Shown: positions 1 to 10,429 of the stretch, piece by piece | How the letters are laid out: each line of letters begins with the position of its first letter | How positions within the stretch are numbered: the stretch's first letter is position 1 | Assembly: GCA_964017065.1 (NCBI GenBank) | Contig: OZ024783.1 | Span: 4,306,816 to 4,370,815 of the forward strand | DNA from: Haliclona indistincta | Lineage: Eukaryota; Porifera; Demospongiae; Haplosclerida; Chalinidae | Length of the DNA: 64,000 bases | Reading direction: 5' to 3' | Notes under the pieces: model-generated | Database searches by the model: none | Told to the model about the DNA's origin: nothing | Seen by the model: the letters and a program-made list of their open reading frames with translations, nothing else | Program-made: the position numbers and the translations under genes

Positions 1-6
1 ATTAAG

Positions 7-650
7 TTTTATGTCAAAAATGTTAGTGAGAGGATTATAATTTTTAGGATTTGAAAGTGTCGAACAATAGTTCAGATCCTCCTGTTGACAACTGTAACAA
101 ATCAATAAACATGATTGTTTGAGGATAATTTCATTATTATGTACCTCCTCTTATGTACCTCTCGTGGTGTTACACATACTCAGCGAGGAATGAAGTCGAA
201 GACTTCTTGACAATAATTGTTAACCAAAATATCATGTGATATGTGTTTGTCAGACTCAGACAGCTCTAGTGGTGTTACACGTACTCAGTGAGGAGTGAAG
301 TCAAAGATTTCTATTGGTATGTTGAAATTGTTAACCTTTGACATGTGCTTGTCAGATTCAGACAGCTCTGTTGGTGTTACACGTACTCAGAAATGAAACC
401 TCCTGTTGGTATGTTGAAATTGTTAACCAAAATATAACTTGACACATATACTTGTAAACACATGCAGATTCAGATCTAAAACTGTACAAGAGCAAGTTAA
501 TAAGAGGAGGTACATAATAATGAAATTACAATTATTTTTATTGATTTTTTTACAGTTGTCAACAGGAAGATCTGAAATAATTATTATTCAGCACTTTCAA
601 ATCCTCAATCATTAAAAATTATAATCCTCTCTCTAATATTTGACATAAAA
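7..650. mobile_element. Fold-back element with about 150-bp inverted arms
   Basis: The left arm (7-153) and right arm (501-650) are imperfect reverse complements: both read TTTTATGTCAAA inward, then an AGAGGATTATAATTTTTA block, and both end inward at GTACCTCCTCTTA. The roughly 350 bp between them hold three diverged direct copies of a GGTGTTACACGTACTCAG motif near 167, 273 and 374. There is no coding capacity, so it looks like a non-autonomous element. No target duplication was identified. Confidence 0.7.
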
Positions 651-1226
651 CATAATAGTTATTAATTGCATAGTCAGCAATTTTCGTTCGTAAATTCGTC
701 ATGCCTTACAGGAAAGAGGACGCTTGTAGTTTGGCGCCGTTGTGCTTCCTTGTAGAGCTAACTAGTGGGAGTTGCATGCAAGTGTTTTTGTTAGCAGCGC
801 CAGCTGTGGCTTAGCAATAAATCACAAAGACGGAGTTAAGTCCCAGTATGACGAAGATTGATACTATTCGTCAGCGTCTTCCTTTGTATCACAGTTCCGT
901 CTCTGGGAAAGGCCAGCGCTTATAATTATCACTACTTTATAGGGACATGAACAGTTCTTGAAACATACAGTCGCTAACTGGAAAGTCCTTTTTCTCTCGG
1001 CATACGGATTGCCGATTATTGGTACCGGACGAAGTTTGATCAATTACTCTATGGAAAATATTATAGCACGGCCAGGGAAAATATAGCACGGCCAGGAGGG
1101 TTAAAGATAGGGTGGGCGGAGACTGAACTTGGCTCGACCTCGAGAATAAGTCGCCCTGGCACAAAGATTCAGTGACAGCGGCAAGCTGTCGTGCTACAAA
1201 CCAGTAAAAGCACCGTCTGCTCGTGC

Positions 1227-1340
1227 AATACGGGAATTATTGCGCTCGGGGTGTCGGTCTCGACGCTGATACAGCACTCGGCTTCGCCTTGTGCTGTATC
1301 ACCGTCTCGACCACACCCCTCGCGCAATAATTCCCGTATT
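1227..1340. repeat. 114-bp palindrome
   Basis: The ends AATACGGGAATTATTGCGC and its reverse complement enclose a near-perfect inverted repeat with a short loop around CTCGGCTTCGCC. Related single-arm text (AGCACTCGGCTTCGCCT and the Arg-like TCTCGACCCC block) occurs near 35904-35950 and 36212-36245, so this is a dispersed small fold-back family. It abuts the next fold-back element directly. Confidence 0.65.
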
Positions 1341-1341
1341 T

Positions 1342-2011
1342 AGTCTAGCTTGCTAGGCCCTCAACGCTCTCTCGCTCGATGGGCGGGGTTACGGGGCGGA
1401 GCCCCGAGCGAGATCGCGATGAGGGTCTAGCCAAACCTGCAACATGATTAGTTTCTGAAATGAGTTTTGTAATCATATTCATCATTAATTACGTCACGCA
1501 CATGGTGAGCTCAGAGTGACGTTCAAGCCATAATGTCTACAACGAGATCTACAGACAACTGCGCGTTTTGCAGCTCGCCCCCGCCCTACCAGATGGCGAT
1601 ATGTCTGATCTAGGGAGAATTGTGGAAGTGATCGTCGAGGAAGACCTGAAGGACAGTTGAGAAACGTGTCTCTTCCACGAAGTACAGCTTTTGCGGCATC
1701 AGATTGCAATGGCCTTGCTTCTTGGTGACCTAAAGCAAGTACTCCGTGTTTAATAGCTCTCACGAAAAGTTGATCGTCGGTTGGTAAGCTATCGGTTGTT
1801 TTAGCTGACCAGAGATTACACAGCGACGATAGCGCGGCCATATTGACTAAGTGACGAAATCAATGACGTAACGACTTGCATTAACAAAACTCATTTCAGA
1901 AACTAATCATGTTGCAGGTTTGGCTAGACCCTCATCGCGATCTCGCTCGGGGCTCCGCCCCGTAACCCCGCCCATCGAGCGAGAGAGCGTTGAGGGTCTA
2001 GCAAGCTAGAC
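1342..2011. mobile_element. Fold-back element, family F1, uninterrupted copy
   Basis: Inverted arms of about 135 bp start AGTCTAGCTTGCTAG and contain a GGGCGGGGTTACGGGG block followed by GATGAGGGTCTAGCC. The core of about 390 bp matches the core of the element at 40360-41588 almost base for base. The minus-strand ORF seen in both cores (ending near 1494) is repeat sequence with no recognisable domain. No clear target duplication flanks this copy. It preserves the empty site for the nested insertion seen in the other copy. Confidence 0.8.
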
Positions 2012-2012
2012 C

Positions 2013-2681
2013 AAAAATAGTACTTCAGATTGTACCACTAGTGCTGTGGAATGTACTGCTCAAATTGTACTGTAAAATGTGTTGGTGAGAGGGACTTTGG
2101 TGAGAAGCTAGACTTCGCAACGGTGCTTTAACTAGATAATATCTAGTAACTAGTGCAGTTTCACTGTTACTGCAGGTCTGTACTTTACCAAGTCAAATTC
2201 AGCTGCTGTATAACTGTACATTCATGGAATGGCAGGGGCGAGCCTGAGCATTGATGTATTAATTCTACAGATATTTCTAAGCATAATTTATGCTATCTTT
2301 TAGTTTACCAGAGATAGTGGTCACAGTTAACAAAAACAATGTTGTGCTATGGGCTAAGTTTCAAGTCTGAGTTGAGATTCCAGGCTTAGTAACTGATAAG
2401 ACAATGCAAGTGATTATGCTGCAGTGTTGAAATTTTGTTGCAATCAAAATCAATAATATTAATTTGATGAACATGTGGTTTCCTAAAAATAATGTCTAAA
2501 AACAACTGTTTATGTTGTGTCCAGAATGTCTAGCCGAAATTAAAGTGTACGTAGTACTTGGCCTGTCCTGTAGTGAAAGAAACTGACTGTATTGATGAAA
2601 AAAATAGTACTTCAGATTGCACCACTAGTGCTGTGGAATGTACTGCTCAAATTGTACTGTAAAATGTGTTGGTGAGAGGGA
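2013..2681 (+). repeat. About 81-bp direct repeat pair flanking 500 bp of unassigned DNA
   Basis: The block starting AAAAATAGTACTTCAGATTG at 2013-2093 recurs at 2599-2681 with a single obvious mismatch. The 500 bp between contain no ORF or family I recognise. The second copy runs into the 3' end of the Helitron pseudogene, where GTGTTGGTGAGAGGGA meets its own reverse complement and forms a 16-bp stem at 2665-2701. Confidence 0.7.
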
Positions 2682-4406
2682 AAAGTCCCTCTCACCAACA
2701 CTATTCAGTAGTAGCTTCTGAACTGCTTTCACAGGACGATCATCATCCTTGAGTGATTGCACTATACCTTTGTAGATCTTCTTGAGGGGCTCCGATCGAG
2801 GCTCAGATGTACTGTAGTACTGCTCAAATTGTGGGCTATTTGGGTCATTAGCACAGTATGGTCTAACTACAACTACTACCTTCCTATTCCTGTGAGTAGG
2901 CTCATCACCTAGATCATGTGGCATGGCGTAATGTTGTGCGAAGTCGTGCAGACTAACATGTTCATATGTAGCAGATGCAGGTCTAGCCTTGTAGTGATCT
3001 AAGATATTTAGTGTAGTAGCAGGATTGTCATCATCTAGTTTATCCTGTACTGCTCTACTACCATCAAGACTAAGCACAACAAACTCACGTGAACACATGA
3101 TCAATGGAAGCTGTAGCAAGAGATGACATGTCTCCAGAGCTGAAAAGTCCCTCTCACCAACACTATTCAGTAGTAGCTTCTGAACTGCTTTCACAGGACG
3201 ATCATCATCCTTGAGTGATTGCACTATACCTTTGTAGATCTTCTTGAGGGGCTCCGATCGAGGCTCAGACTTTGCTGCATACTTGACCACATACTCAATT
3301 ACCTTTCGACGTGATAAGCAATATTGCATGTCTACGTTAGCCCTCCATGATGACAGCTGCATTTTATTGTAGCTGTTAACTAATGGATCGTTTCTAGCTG
3401 TATTTAACTCCAACTCACCCTCAGTGATATCCAGTGTTGTCTTTTCTTGTAGTGGCTTAGGATACCCAAATCTACAAGCTTGCTTACCATTCTTTGTCTT
3501 CAGGCAGTATGCTGGTGAGCACCTGGTGTGTCTCTGGCATGTGGCTATCAGCTCAGCAAGATCCTGCTCATAATCTGTTACTTGTGAAAATGCTTTATTA
3601 CACACATGTGGGTTGGTCTGTGGTGGGCATGAAGGGTCTACACTATCAGGTTGCATGGCATGGTTACTGGTGGTCACTACTGAGTCTATGTACTGTATAA
3701 TGTTGTTTGTGGTGACGGTGTCTGCATTGCCTGACGCAAATGCTTGTTCAATGTGTGGTGCATTAGGTAGCCATGCCAAGCCATGTACATGTGGACTGCC
3801 ACGATGCTGCCATTCAAACCTTAGCCAGTAATCTGTTGCTCCAAGAACATCGGTGTAAAAATGCTTGAGGTATACCTGAACACGTTGATAAAAGAACCAG
3901 TCTGCAATAGCTGGATTCTCCGTCAGTGCTTGTTGTCGTCTCCTAGGATTGGTAGGATCATCAGGACACATTAACTCAGCAAGCTCTGGCCACTGTAGAT
4001 CAGCAGCACTGTGAGTAAAGAAGACGGTGGGTAAACCAAGAGCATCAACCATAGATATGAGATGACTACGCTGTCGGAACCAGTATGCAGATGTTCCTCT
4101 GAGTGTGTTACCGAAGTGTATTACCTGTTTAGAAAACCTCTCCCCTTGTTGGCCCACCATCTCCTTGAGATCCTGAACAGACAACTGTGCATCGTATGGG
4201 TGCTGTTTAATGTAGATCCTACCTATACCTGTAAAGCACGCCATCTCATCTCGGTGTTGAGTGCAAAGTATCGGAATCGTGGGTGTTGTGCGAACCTACC
4301 ATCCTGATACATGAGAAGGTGTTTGAAGTAATAGCCTATTGTAACATGTCGTATGCGTGGTGCACTGAAGTCAGCAGCACCTGTGGGGAATAGTGTGGGG
4401 AAAGCT
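2625..4406 (-). pseudogene. Helitron Rep (HUH endonuclease) domain, C-terminal part of a split ORF
   Basis: This encodes the Helitron-like N-terminal replication initiator domain, which nicks DNA for rolling-circle transposition. Visible motifs are FFTHSAADLQWPEL, the HUH-type block EWQHRGSPHVHGLAWL, and the two-tyrosine block EYVVKYAAK, in the order known for Helitron Rep. Reading on the minus strand, the frame resumes at 4406 directly after the LTR insertion, with the typical phrase AFPTLFPTGAADF. It shifts frame near 4225 and then stays open to 2625. The last 45 residues repeat an internal segment (2682-2811 duplicates 3142-3270). No SF1 helicase domain follows, so this copy is truncated as well as interrupted. 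A functional transposase is very unlikely. The Rep assignment is firm. Confidence 0.85.
2682..3270 (-). repeat. Internal duplication within the Helitron ORF
   Basis: Bases 2682-2811 and 3142-3270 are nearly identical (shared block from AAAAGTCCCTCTCACCAACA to CTCCGATCGAGGCTCAGA). The duplicate gives the encoded protein a second copy of its SEPRSEPLKKIYKG to SVGERDFS segment at the very C-terminus, just where the Helitron homology stops. It therefore marks a rearrangement breakpoint. Confidence 0.85.
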
Positions 4407-4602
4407 TGTTCACGCTTATTATGGTCTTTTTCTCTTGCTCATCTTATTGTTTACACTGTCTGTTCTCGCTTCCCACTCGCTCACTCTCATTGTTGTAATT
4501 TGTACATATTGTGAATAATAATTAGTTTTGTTGGCAATAACAACATGGCCGCAACCAAGGGAAACTGAATCCAGCCAATCCTGGGCTGTCGTGGCGCTTA
4601 CA
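4407..4602 (+). repeat. 5' LTR
   Basis: A 196-bp long terminal repeat that starts TGTTCACGCTTATTATGG and ends GTGGCGCTTACA. It should carry the promoter of the element. No convincing TATA box was picked out. Confidence 0.9.
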
Positions 4603-4605
4603 TTA

Positions 4606-4621
4606 TGGTCCTTCGAACCGG
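4606..4621 (+). promoter_or_regulatory. Primer-binding site
   Basis: Three bases after the 5' LTR lies TGGTCCTTCGAACCGG. Its reverse complement reads as a tRNA 3' end: a T-loop GGTTCGAA and a terminal ACCA. This is the expected minus-strand primer site. The exact tRNA species was not assigned. Confidence 0.8.
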
Positions 4622-5024
4622 ATAAAGTAAAGTGTCATCTTTTCACTTTGTCCATCTTTATTTTATCGAACTGTGCCTGATTCAGCTCTTATCGTTACCT
4701 GATCTTGAGAAACCACGTGCTACCATCGCCACTCTGACTCAATCTCGTTGCTGCGTACTATAACAGTCTTGGAACATCTACTGACGCGTTACATCGGTTC
4801 TTACCATGCTCAAGTCTGTTGTCGCTACTCCCGCTGTCGATTCTCACTCCATTGTCGTTACCACGTGGTTGTACATTGGCTGTTCTCTCCTTCAGTTTAT
4901 CTACTTCATCGCTACCGCTGTGGCTGTTCACCTGCTGGACATCACCTCAACACTTCTTCGTTGTTGACCGTACACTCATTCCTTGTCGTTGTTGACCGTC
5001 TCACACTCCTTGTTGCTCGCCTGA

Positions 5025-5720
5025 CTGCTGGTGCACACAGAACTCGTCTGTTCACTGGCCAGGGAGAATACACTCGTCTGATCGCTGGTGCACGCAGGAC
5101 TCGCCTGTTCACTAGCACAGAGAGACTACTCTTCGCTCGTCTGATCACTGGTGCACACAGGACTCGCCTGTTCGCTGGTACAGATCGAGAGACTACTCTT
5201 CGCTCGTCTGATCACTGGTGCACGCAGGACTCGCCTGTTCGCTGGTACAGAGAGACACTCTTCGCTCGTCTGATCACTGGTGCACACAAGACTCGCTTGT
5301 TCGCTGGTTCAGAAAGACACTCCTTCACTCGTCTGATCGCTGGTACACACAGAACACGTCTGTTCACTAGCACAGAGAGATCTCACTCGTCTGCTCACTG
5401 GTATACACAGAGAACTGGTCTGTTTGCCGGTACAGAGAGTATTACACATACGGCTCTATTCACACTGACGGTCTTCGTTTGCTCATCTTCACAGAACTTC
5501 AAACATTCGTCTGACCATACCCATTCTCTCATCTACTCACTGGTGCACACAGGACTCGCCTGTTCCTTGGCACAGAGAGATACTCTATCGCTCGTCTGAT
5601 CGCTGGTGCCTCCAGAACTTGTCTGTTTCACTGGCACAGAGAGACTCATACTATTGTACTCTTCCACTTGTCTGATCGTTGTACACGAATCTCTTCACTG
5701 GCACACCCGACAGTTGCATT
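5025..5720 (+). repeat. About 62-bp tandem repeat inside the LTR element
   Basis: Roughly ten diverged copies of a unit built on CTCGTCTGATCACTGGTGCA followed by CACAGGACTCGCCTGTTCGC. The 283-residue ORF across it (4748-5599) is a by-product of the repeats, with Arg/Thr-rich low-complexity content and no domain. Confidence 0.75.
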
Positions 5721-6791
5721 CTACTCCTTCGCTCGCCTGACTAGTGTACACAGAGAGAATTCACTCATTCCTTTGCTCACTCTGTTACAGAACGTGTTAC
5801 GTGATTGCTCACATTCACACTCAACTGCAGTGCTTGGTTGTTCACTAGTACAGTGAATCACTTGTCATAGAACTGTTGACAAATTGACTATCTTTCGCTC
5901 ATCCATCTGTTCGCTAGCAAAGACGTAATTCTTCTATTCATCTGTTGACATTCACCTTCTGCCACTCGGCTTGTTTAGTTGACGGTTAGTACATTCTTAA
6001 TCATTCATCGATTCTTCTACTCGCACTATTCGTTGGTACTGACCAAGACACCTCACTCATCGTACGTGACTATTGATCTGCTGAGAAGTCACCTTCACCT
6101 GATAACTCATCTGCTTGCTAGTACAAGGAACACTCATAGTTGTATAATCACCTGCCGACAGTGATACTTACCCCTGTTGCTTGACACAAGACACTCTTGT
6201 TGGTACATGAACACTCGTTGCATCATCTGTACATCAATTCGTTTGGTTCTTGTCAAAGCTCCCGCTCGTTGCTCTGTTCTGACACCAGCCATTTGATTCT
6301 TGCACTCGCTATCTCCAAATAGAATTCTTCGCTCATTACCTCGTGTTACTCGGACACCTCGCACTATTGGATACAGTCTCTTGGACGCAATATCGCCAGA
6401 CGATTCTCTTGCTGTCAGTCGCCTCACTTGTCTCAATTTGCTGTCGTATTGTTCTTGTTTGAAGCATAACTACTCTTCGCTTACAGCAAAGTTCCAACAC
6501 ACTTGTAATCTGTTCATCATCTCTTGATACGATCTTGACTCTTCGACGCTTTACATACAATTCAAATTGACCTTGTTAATCCATCACTCCATCATTTCGT
6601 AACTGTCATTCACACTCATTACAGGACCTATCTCTCACCTCTGCTTGTTGATCTTGTTCCCTACTGCTATCTGGATAAGCTACTCGACTACTTGTCTTAC
6701 TAGATATCTCAGCTCTATTCTTGTTGTTCTTGCTGCTATTGACGCTATCATTCTCGATACTCATTCGTCAGTTCCGTTCAAGGAGGCAGTC

Positions 6792-7959
6792 ATGTCTTCG
6801 TTATCAATCGCACGCCTACAAAGAAATGCAGTTTTGGTTTCCATCACACATCTCGCTAAGAGACTGGAGAACTTGGAACGCAATCAGATTGAAGCCAATC
6901 TTCATCATGCTCGAGATATCGGAACGGCAACTTAACTCTCTGGACTCTGAGTTTTGGAAGCGACATTTTGCTGTCATTGATCTTATTGACGATGAAGCCC
7001 TCCTCTCCAGAGAACAGGAGCTACTTGACAATCATGACGACCGAGTCAGTTCATTGTCTGTTCGCATCAGCCTATTGCAATCTTCCATGTCTACTGAAAA
7101 ACAACGCAGGAAATGTTTGTCTGAACTATGTTCCTTGCAAAAGAAGATTCTTTCTATTCACGACAATGTGACTTCGTCAACTCCCGAGTCTCATCTAGAC
7201 CAATATGCCAAAACTATTCGTAGCTACAAAGCTGAACTACGCAAGATATGCCTTGAATCGTACAATTTGGACGTGTCAGACTCGGACGAGATATACTCTC
7301 TTGAATCTCAACTAGACGAGGATGTATTCAATTGTTGTCTGAAGATCAGAAGACTATTGCCTTCAGCTAATACCTCTCTCACTCCTTCTTCGCTGCTTGA
7401 GTCTGATAAAAGCATCACTCCTCAGATTGAGAAAGAATTACAAGCTGTTCCAGACTTGTCACTCGTCGTTGCAACATCTTCAACTATTGGGAACACGAAC
7501 TCGCATAGTAGTGAGACACAAACTCTGACCTCTGATTCACAACCATCCCTTGATTCCATTGACACTTGTGAGATACCTCTTCTCATGGTTGTTACAGATG
7601 AACCTTCTACTCACCCTTCCTGTGAAACTATTTACTCCATTGATTGTTGTCCAGAAGTCGTCAACTCTAGGACCTCACTTGCTGCATTGTCGTCTGGACA
7701 TTCAACTCACAAACTCTGCATACCAATCATCACTTGTTGTGCTGCAGATTTCTCTCACATCAATGGTGTCGACTCCTTGCTCGACTGCTCACCTCATCCA
7801 TTGCTCGACTGCTCACCTCATTCCTTGCTCGCCTGTTCACCTCATTCCTTGCTTGACAGATTGATTCGAACCTCTATGGTCTTCGCCATTCTCATCAAGT
7901 CTTACCTCATATCATACTGTTTCTCCATGTCTGTCATGGCCGGCGGCACTCTATGCTGA
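6792..7959 (+). pseudogene. Degenerate gag-like ORF of the LTR element
   Basis: An open frame from ATG 6792 starts MSSLSIARLQRN and runs about 45 codons. It is followed, after a frame change near 6925, by a long frame continuing to 7957. The second segment is acidic and helical (for example DSEFWKRHFAVIDLIDDEALL) and ends in Ser/Thr-rich and CSPH repeat text. Its position behind the primer-binding site and its coiled-coil character suit a gag protein of the Pao type, but I see no zinc knuckle. The frame change and the lack of any pol suggest it is decayed or purely structural. Assignment by position, moderate to low certainty. Confidence 0.45.
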
Positions 7960-8306
7960 ACACTTTCGCTCACTCTCGTTTGTGCATCGAGATCATACGT
8001 TCTCTCACTCCATCTCATGTCACATGATCACATCGCTTATCTAACCGACTATTGGATTCTATGGTTATGAACACATTGGATACGGACTATCTCATCTATT
8101 GACTCTATGGTATGTTGTGATCATTATTTGTTGTCGTTATGTTGTTGTAACTTATCTCATTGGTTTGACTACATGCATTGTTTCTCATTTGGTTGTATCT
8201 TCTTCGCTTGTTGGTATCATTAGTATGTTATGATTTGGAACAGATAGTCTTTGTTATTGTATTGTTTCTTTGGTTTTGTAAAGACTCCGTCTTTAGGCCG
8301 GCGGTA

Positions 8307-8502
8307 TGTTCACGCTTATTATGGTCTTTTTCTCTTGCTCATCTTATTGTTTACACTGTCTGTTCTCACTTCCCACTCGCTCACTCTCATTGTTGTAATT
8401 TGTACATATTGTGAATAATAATTAGTTTTGTTGGCAATAACAACATGGCCGCAACCAAGGGAAACTGAATCCAGCCAATCCTGGGCTGTCGTGGCGCTTA
8501 CA
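8307..8502 (+). repeat. 3' LTR
   Basis: Matches the 5' LTR at 195 of 196 positions by eye. It is preceded by AGGCCGGCGGTA, where a polypurine tract would be expected. The run is only partly purine, so the plus-strand primer is uncertain. Confidence 0.9.
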
Positions 8503-10243
8503 AAGCTCGTGTCATGTAACCCTCAGTACGAAACTCATTTATGGGCATGTCACCTACCTGTGGCCAGGACACTGGCTGTGTGTCTTCTTGCCTTCTAGAA
8601 ACACTTTCTCTAACTATCTCTTGCTGTGTTCCTTGCCTAGGCAACATGGGAACAAATGTACCTGGAAGATATGATGAGTAGGGTTCCTCAGTCTCCTCAC
8701 TCACTGCAGGCTCCTCTTCAGTGTCTAGTGTAATGCTGGGTAGTGTAATATCATCATCTACTGGTAGTTGAGCTAGTATTGTCTCATCTATTAGTATGTC
8801 CCTGTAGTATGTGTTGTGGTGTTTTAACCACAGCAATGCTGTGAGTATTTTAGATCTACGTACTCTAAAGTCTTTATGTGATCCAGCAGCACCTTGCCTA
8901 CGTACAAGGAGCACATCTAGCTGTGATGGACTACGTGGAAGTGTGTTAGTAAATGTAGCTATATCTTGTGGTAAGTTAGCAATGTGTCCGCTATACCCAA
9001 ACTGACCGTGTGGTAGGTGATAGAGTGACATGATGGGCATCACAGAAGATATCAGCATCTCCTCCACTTGTGTGAGACCCTGAAGCTCTAGAGGCACTAA
9101 TCCAGGATCATCCATCCCATTGTCAACAGAGTAGAGTTTTGGGTGCTTCTTGTCCCTACTACAGCGTGTGCATTCTGTGTGCTTTTGTGCGTTAATACAG
9201 GGAAAATTCTCATTACATGTTGCACACTCACTATAGGCACAAAAATCCATCTTTGCATGGAATTTACGTATACTGTTTAGAGCTGACTGTGTGTAGAATG
9301 GCTCATGGTCTAAATTATCAGTGGCTCTTGCCATGTCCATGTGTAGTCTGCTCTCTACAGACCTAACTTCTCGCTGATGTTCTCTCATTCTCTCCAGTCT
9401 ACTGTTCCTTTGCCCCTCACTCTCTAGAGACCTAGCATCTCGCTCGTGTTGTCCCGTTCTCTTTAGTCTACCCTCCCTGTGCTCGTCGCTCTCTACAGAC
9501 CTAGCCGCATCTCGCTCCTGTTGTCTCTTACTCTTTAGTCTACCCTCCCTGTGCTCGTCGCTCTCTACAGACCTAGCATCTCGCTCCTGTTGTCTCTTAC
9601 TCTTTAGTCTACCCTCCCTGTGCTCGTCGTTCTCTACAGACCTAGCATCTCGCTCCTGTTGTCTCTTACTCTTTAGTCTACCCTCCCTGTGCTCGTCGCT
9701 CTCTACAGACCTAGCATCTCGCTCCTGTTGTCTCTTACTCTTTAGTCTACCCTCCCTGTGCTCGTCGCTCTCTACAGACCTAACATCACGCTCGTGTTGT
9801 CTCGTTCTCTTCAGTCTACTCTCCCTGTGCTCTTCGCTCTCTACAGATATAACTTCACGCGCACGCACTCGCTTCTTTTGTAGCCTTATCGCTCGTTTTT
9901 CAATTAAAATCTCAGTAGTTTCTACATGTTTAGCGCTCTTCCCTTTTCTACTGCTATCACACACAAGCTCATTAGACGTACCTACTGTTTGCTCTGTTGC
10001 AGCTACTGCTTCCCGCCGGCGTCTCCGGTAGGCCCTTTGATATTCCCTTTGTCGCTCCAGTCGTCTTTCACGTTGATCGGGTGACTCTGCCTCTCGTCGT
10101 CGCTTTGTGATAGCGGCCTTGTCGTGTAAAAGTTGTTGCTTTTCCGGTGTCTCTGATCTCTGTAGTTGTCGTCCCTGAGTCATCTGCATCATTGCCAGAA
10201 TGCCAGGTATCCGTATCTTGTTTGAATTGAAACCAAGCGCCAA
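8503..10243 (-). pseudogene. Helitron ORF, N-terminal part (zinc-binding and DUF6570-like region)
   Basis: This is the upstream half of the split Helitron protein, about 580 residues. It opens with an Arg/Glu-rich coiled segment that includes a 26-residue tandem repeat. A Cys/His cluster follows (CAYSECATCNENFPC then HTECTRCSRDKKHP), and then the globular region seen before the Rep domain in many metazoan Helitrons (for example LPRSPSQLDVLLVRR). The frame ends PINEFRTEGYMTRA exactly where the LTR insertion starts. The annotated start (10243) reads MALGFNSNKIRIPG. The more internal ATG MMQMTQGRQLQRSE at about 10192 is equally possible. Split from its Rep domain by 4.1 kb, it cannot make the full protein unless the insert is spliced out. 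Confidence 0.75.
9360..9860 (-). repeat. 78-bp coding tandem repeat in the Helitron ORF
   Basis: Six to seven units encode RLKSKRQQERDARSVESDEH plus REG, with outer units more diverged. One unit has an extra codon. The charged heptad-like pattern predicts a coiled coil. Confidence 0.8.
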
Positions 10244-10334
10244 TTATAATGTGCGCACGTGCTAAAAAGGGCGTTTCCTAGTTCTCGGGAACATTGAAAA
10301 GGACAAACGCTACCCCGTGACAGATAGCATGCAG

Positions 10335-10419
10335 CTAGTCTAGCCGCTAGCCCTCTTTTCGCCTTGCCGTGACCCCGCCCATTAATTATTAGCGAAAAGA
10401 GGGCTAGCGGCTAGACTAG
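10335..10419. mobile_element. 85-bp palindromic mini-element
   Basis: The arms CTAGTCTAGCCGCTAGCCCT and the reverse complement enclose about 27 bp that include GTGACCCCGCCCATTAATTA. A 7-bp direct repeat CATGCAG flanks it (10328-10334, 10420-10426). The terminal sequence and the CCCCGCCCAT core resemble family F1, so this is probably a very short relative. Confidence 0.6.
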
Positions 10420-10429
10420 CATGCAGCCA

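Larger units (their letters stand above)
4407..8502 (+). mobile_element. Non-autonomous LTR retroelement inserted in the Helitron
   Basis: Two 196-bp LTRs (4407-4602 and 8307-8502) begin TG and end CA and differ at one position by eye (G/A in CTGTTCTC[G/A]CTTCCC). The element is flanked by the perfect 5-bp duplication AAGCT (4402-4406, 8503-8507). Removing it would rejoin the two halves of the Helitron reading frame. The 3.7-kb interior has a primer-binding site, a 62-bp tandem-repeat zone and a degenerate gag-like ORF. No reverse transcriptase, integrase or protease was seen. It probably depends on an autonomous relative; BEL/Pao is a guess. The near-identical LTRs imply a recent insertion. 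Confidence 0.9.

Noticed and set aside
1494..1841. 115-codon minus-strand ORF MAALSSLCNLWSAKTTDS and its copy at 40583-40837
   Set aside because: It is the core of fold-back family F1; the second copy is shortened and no protein family is evident.
4748..5599. A 283-residue Arg/Thr-rich protein
   Set aside because: It is the read-through of the 62-bp tandem repeat in the LTR element, with no domain and a reverse-strand counterpart.
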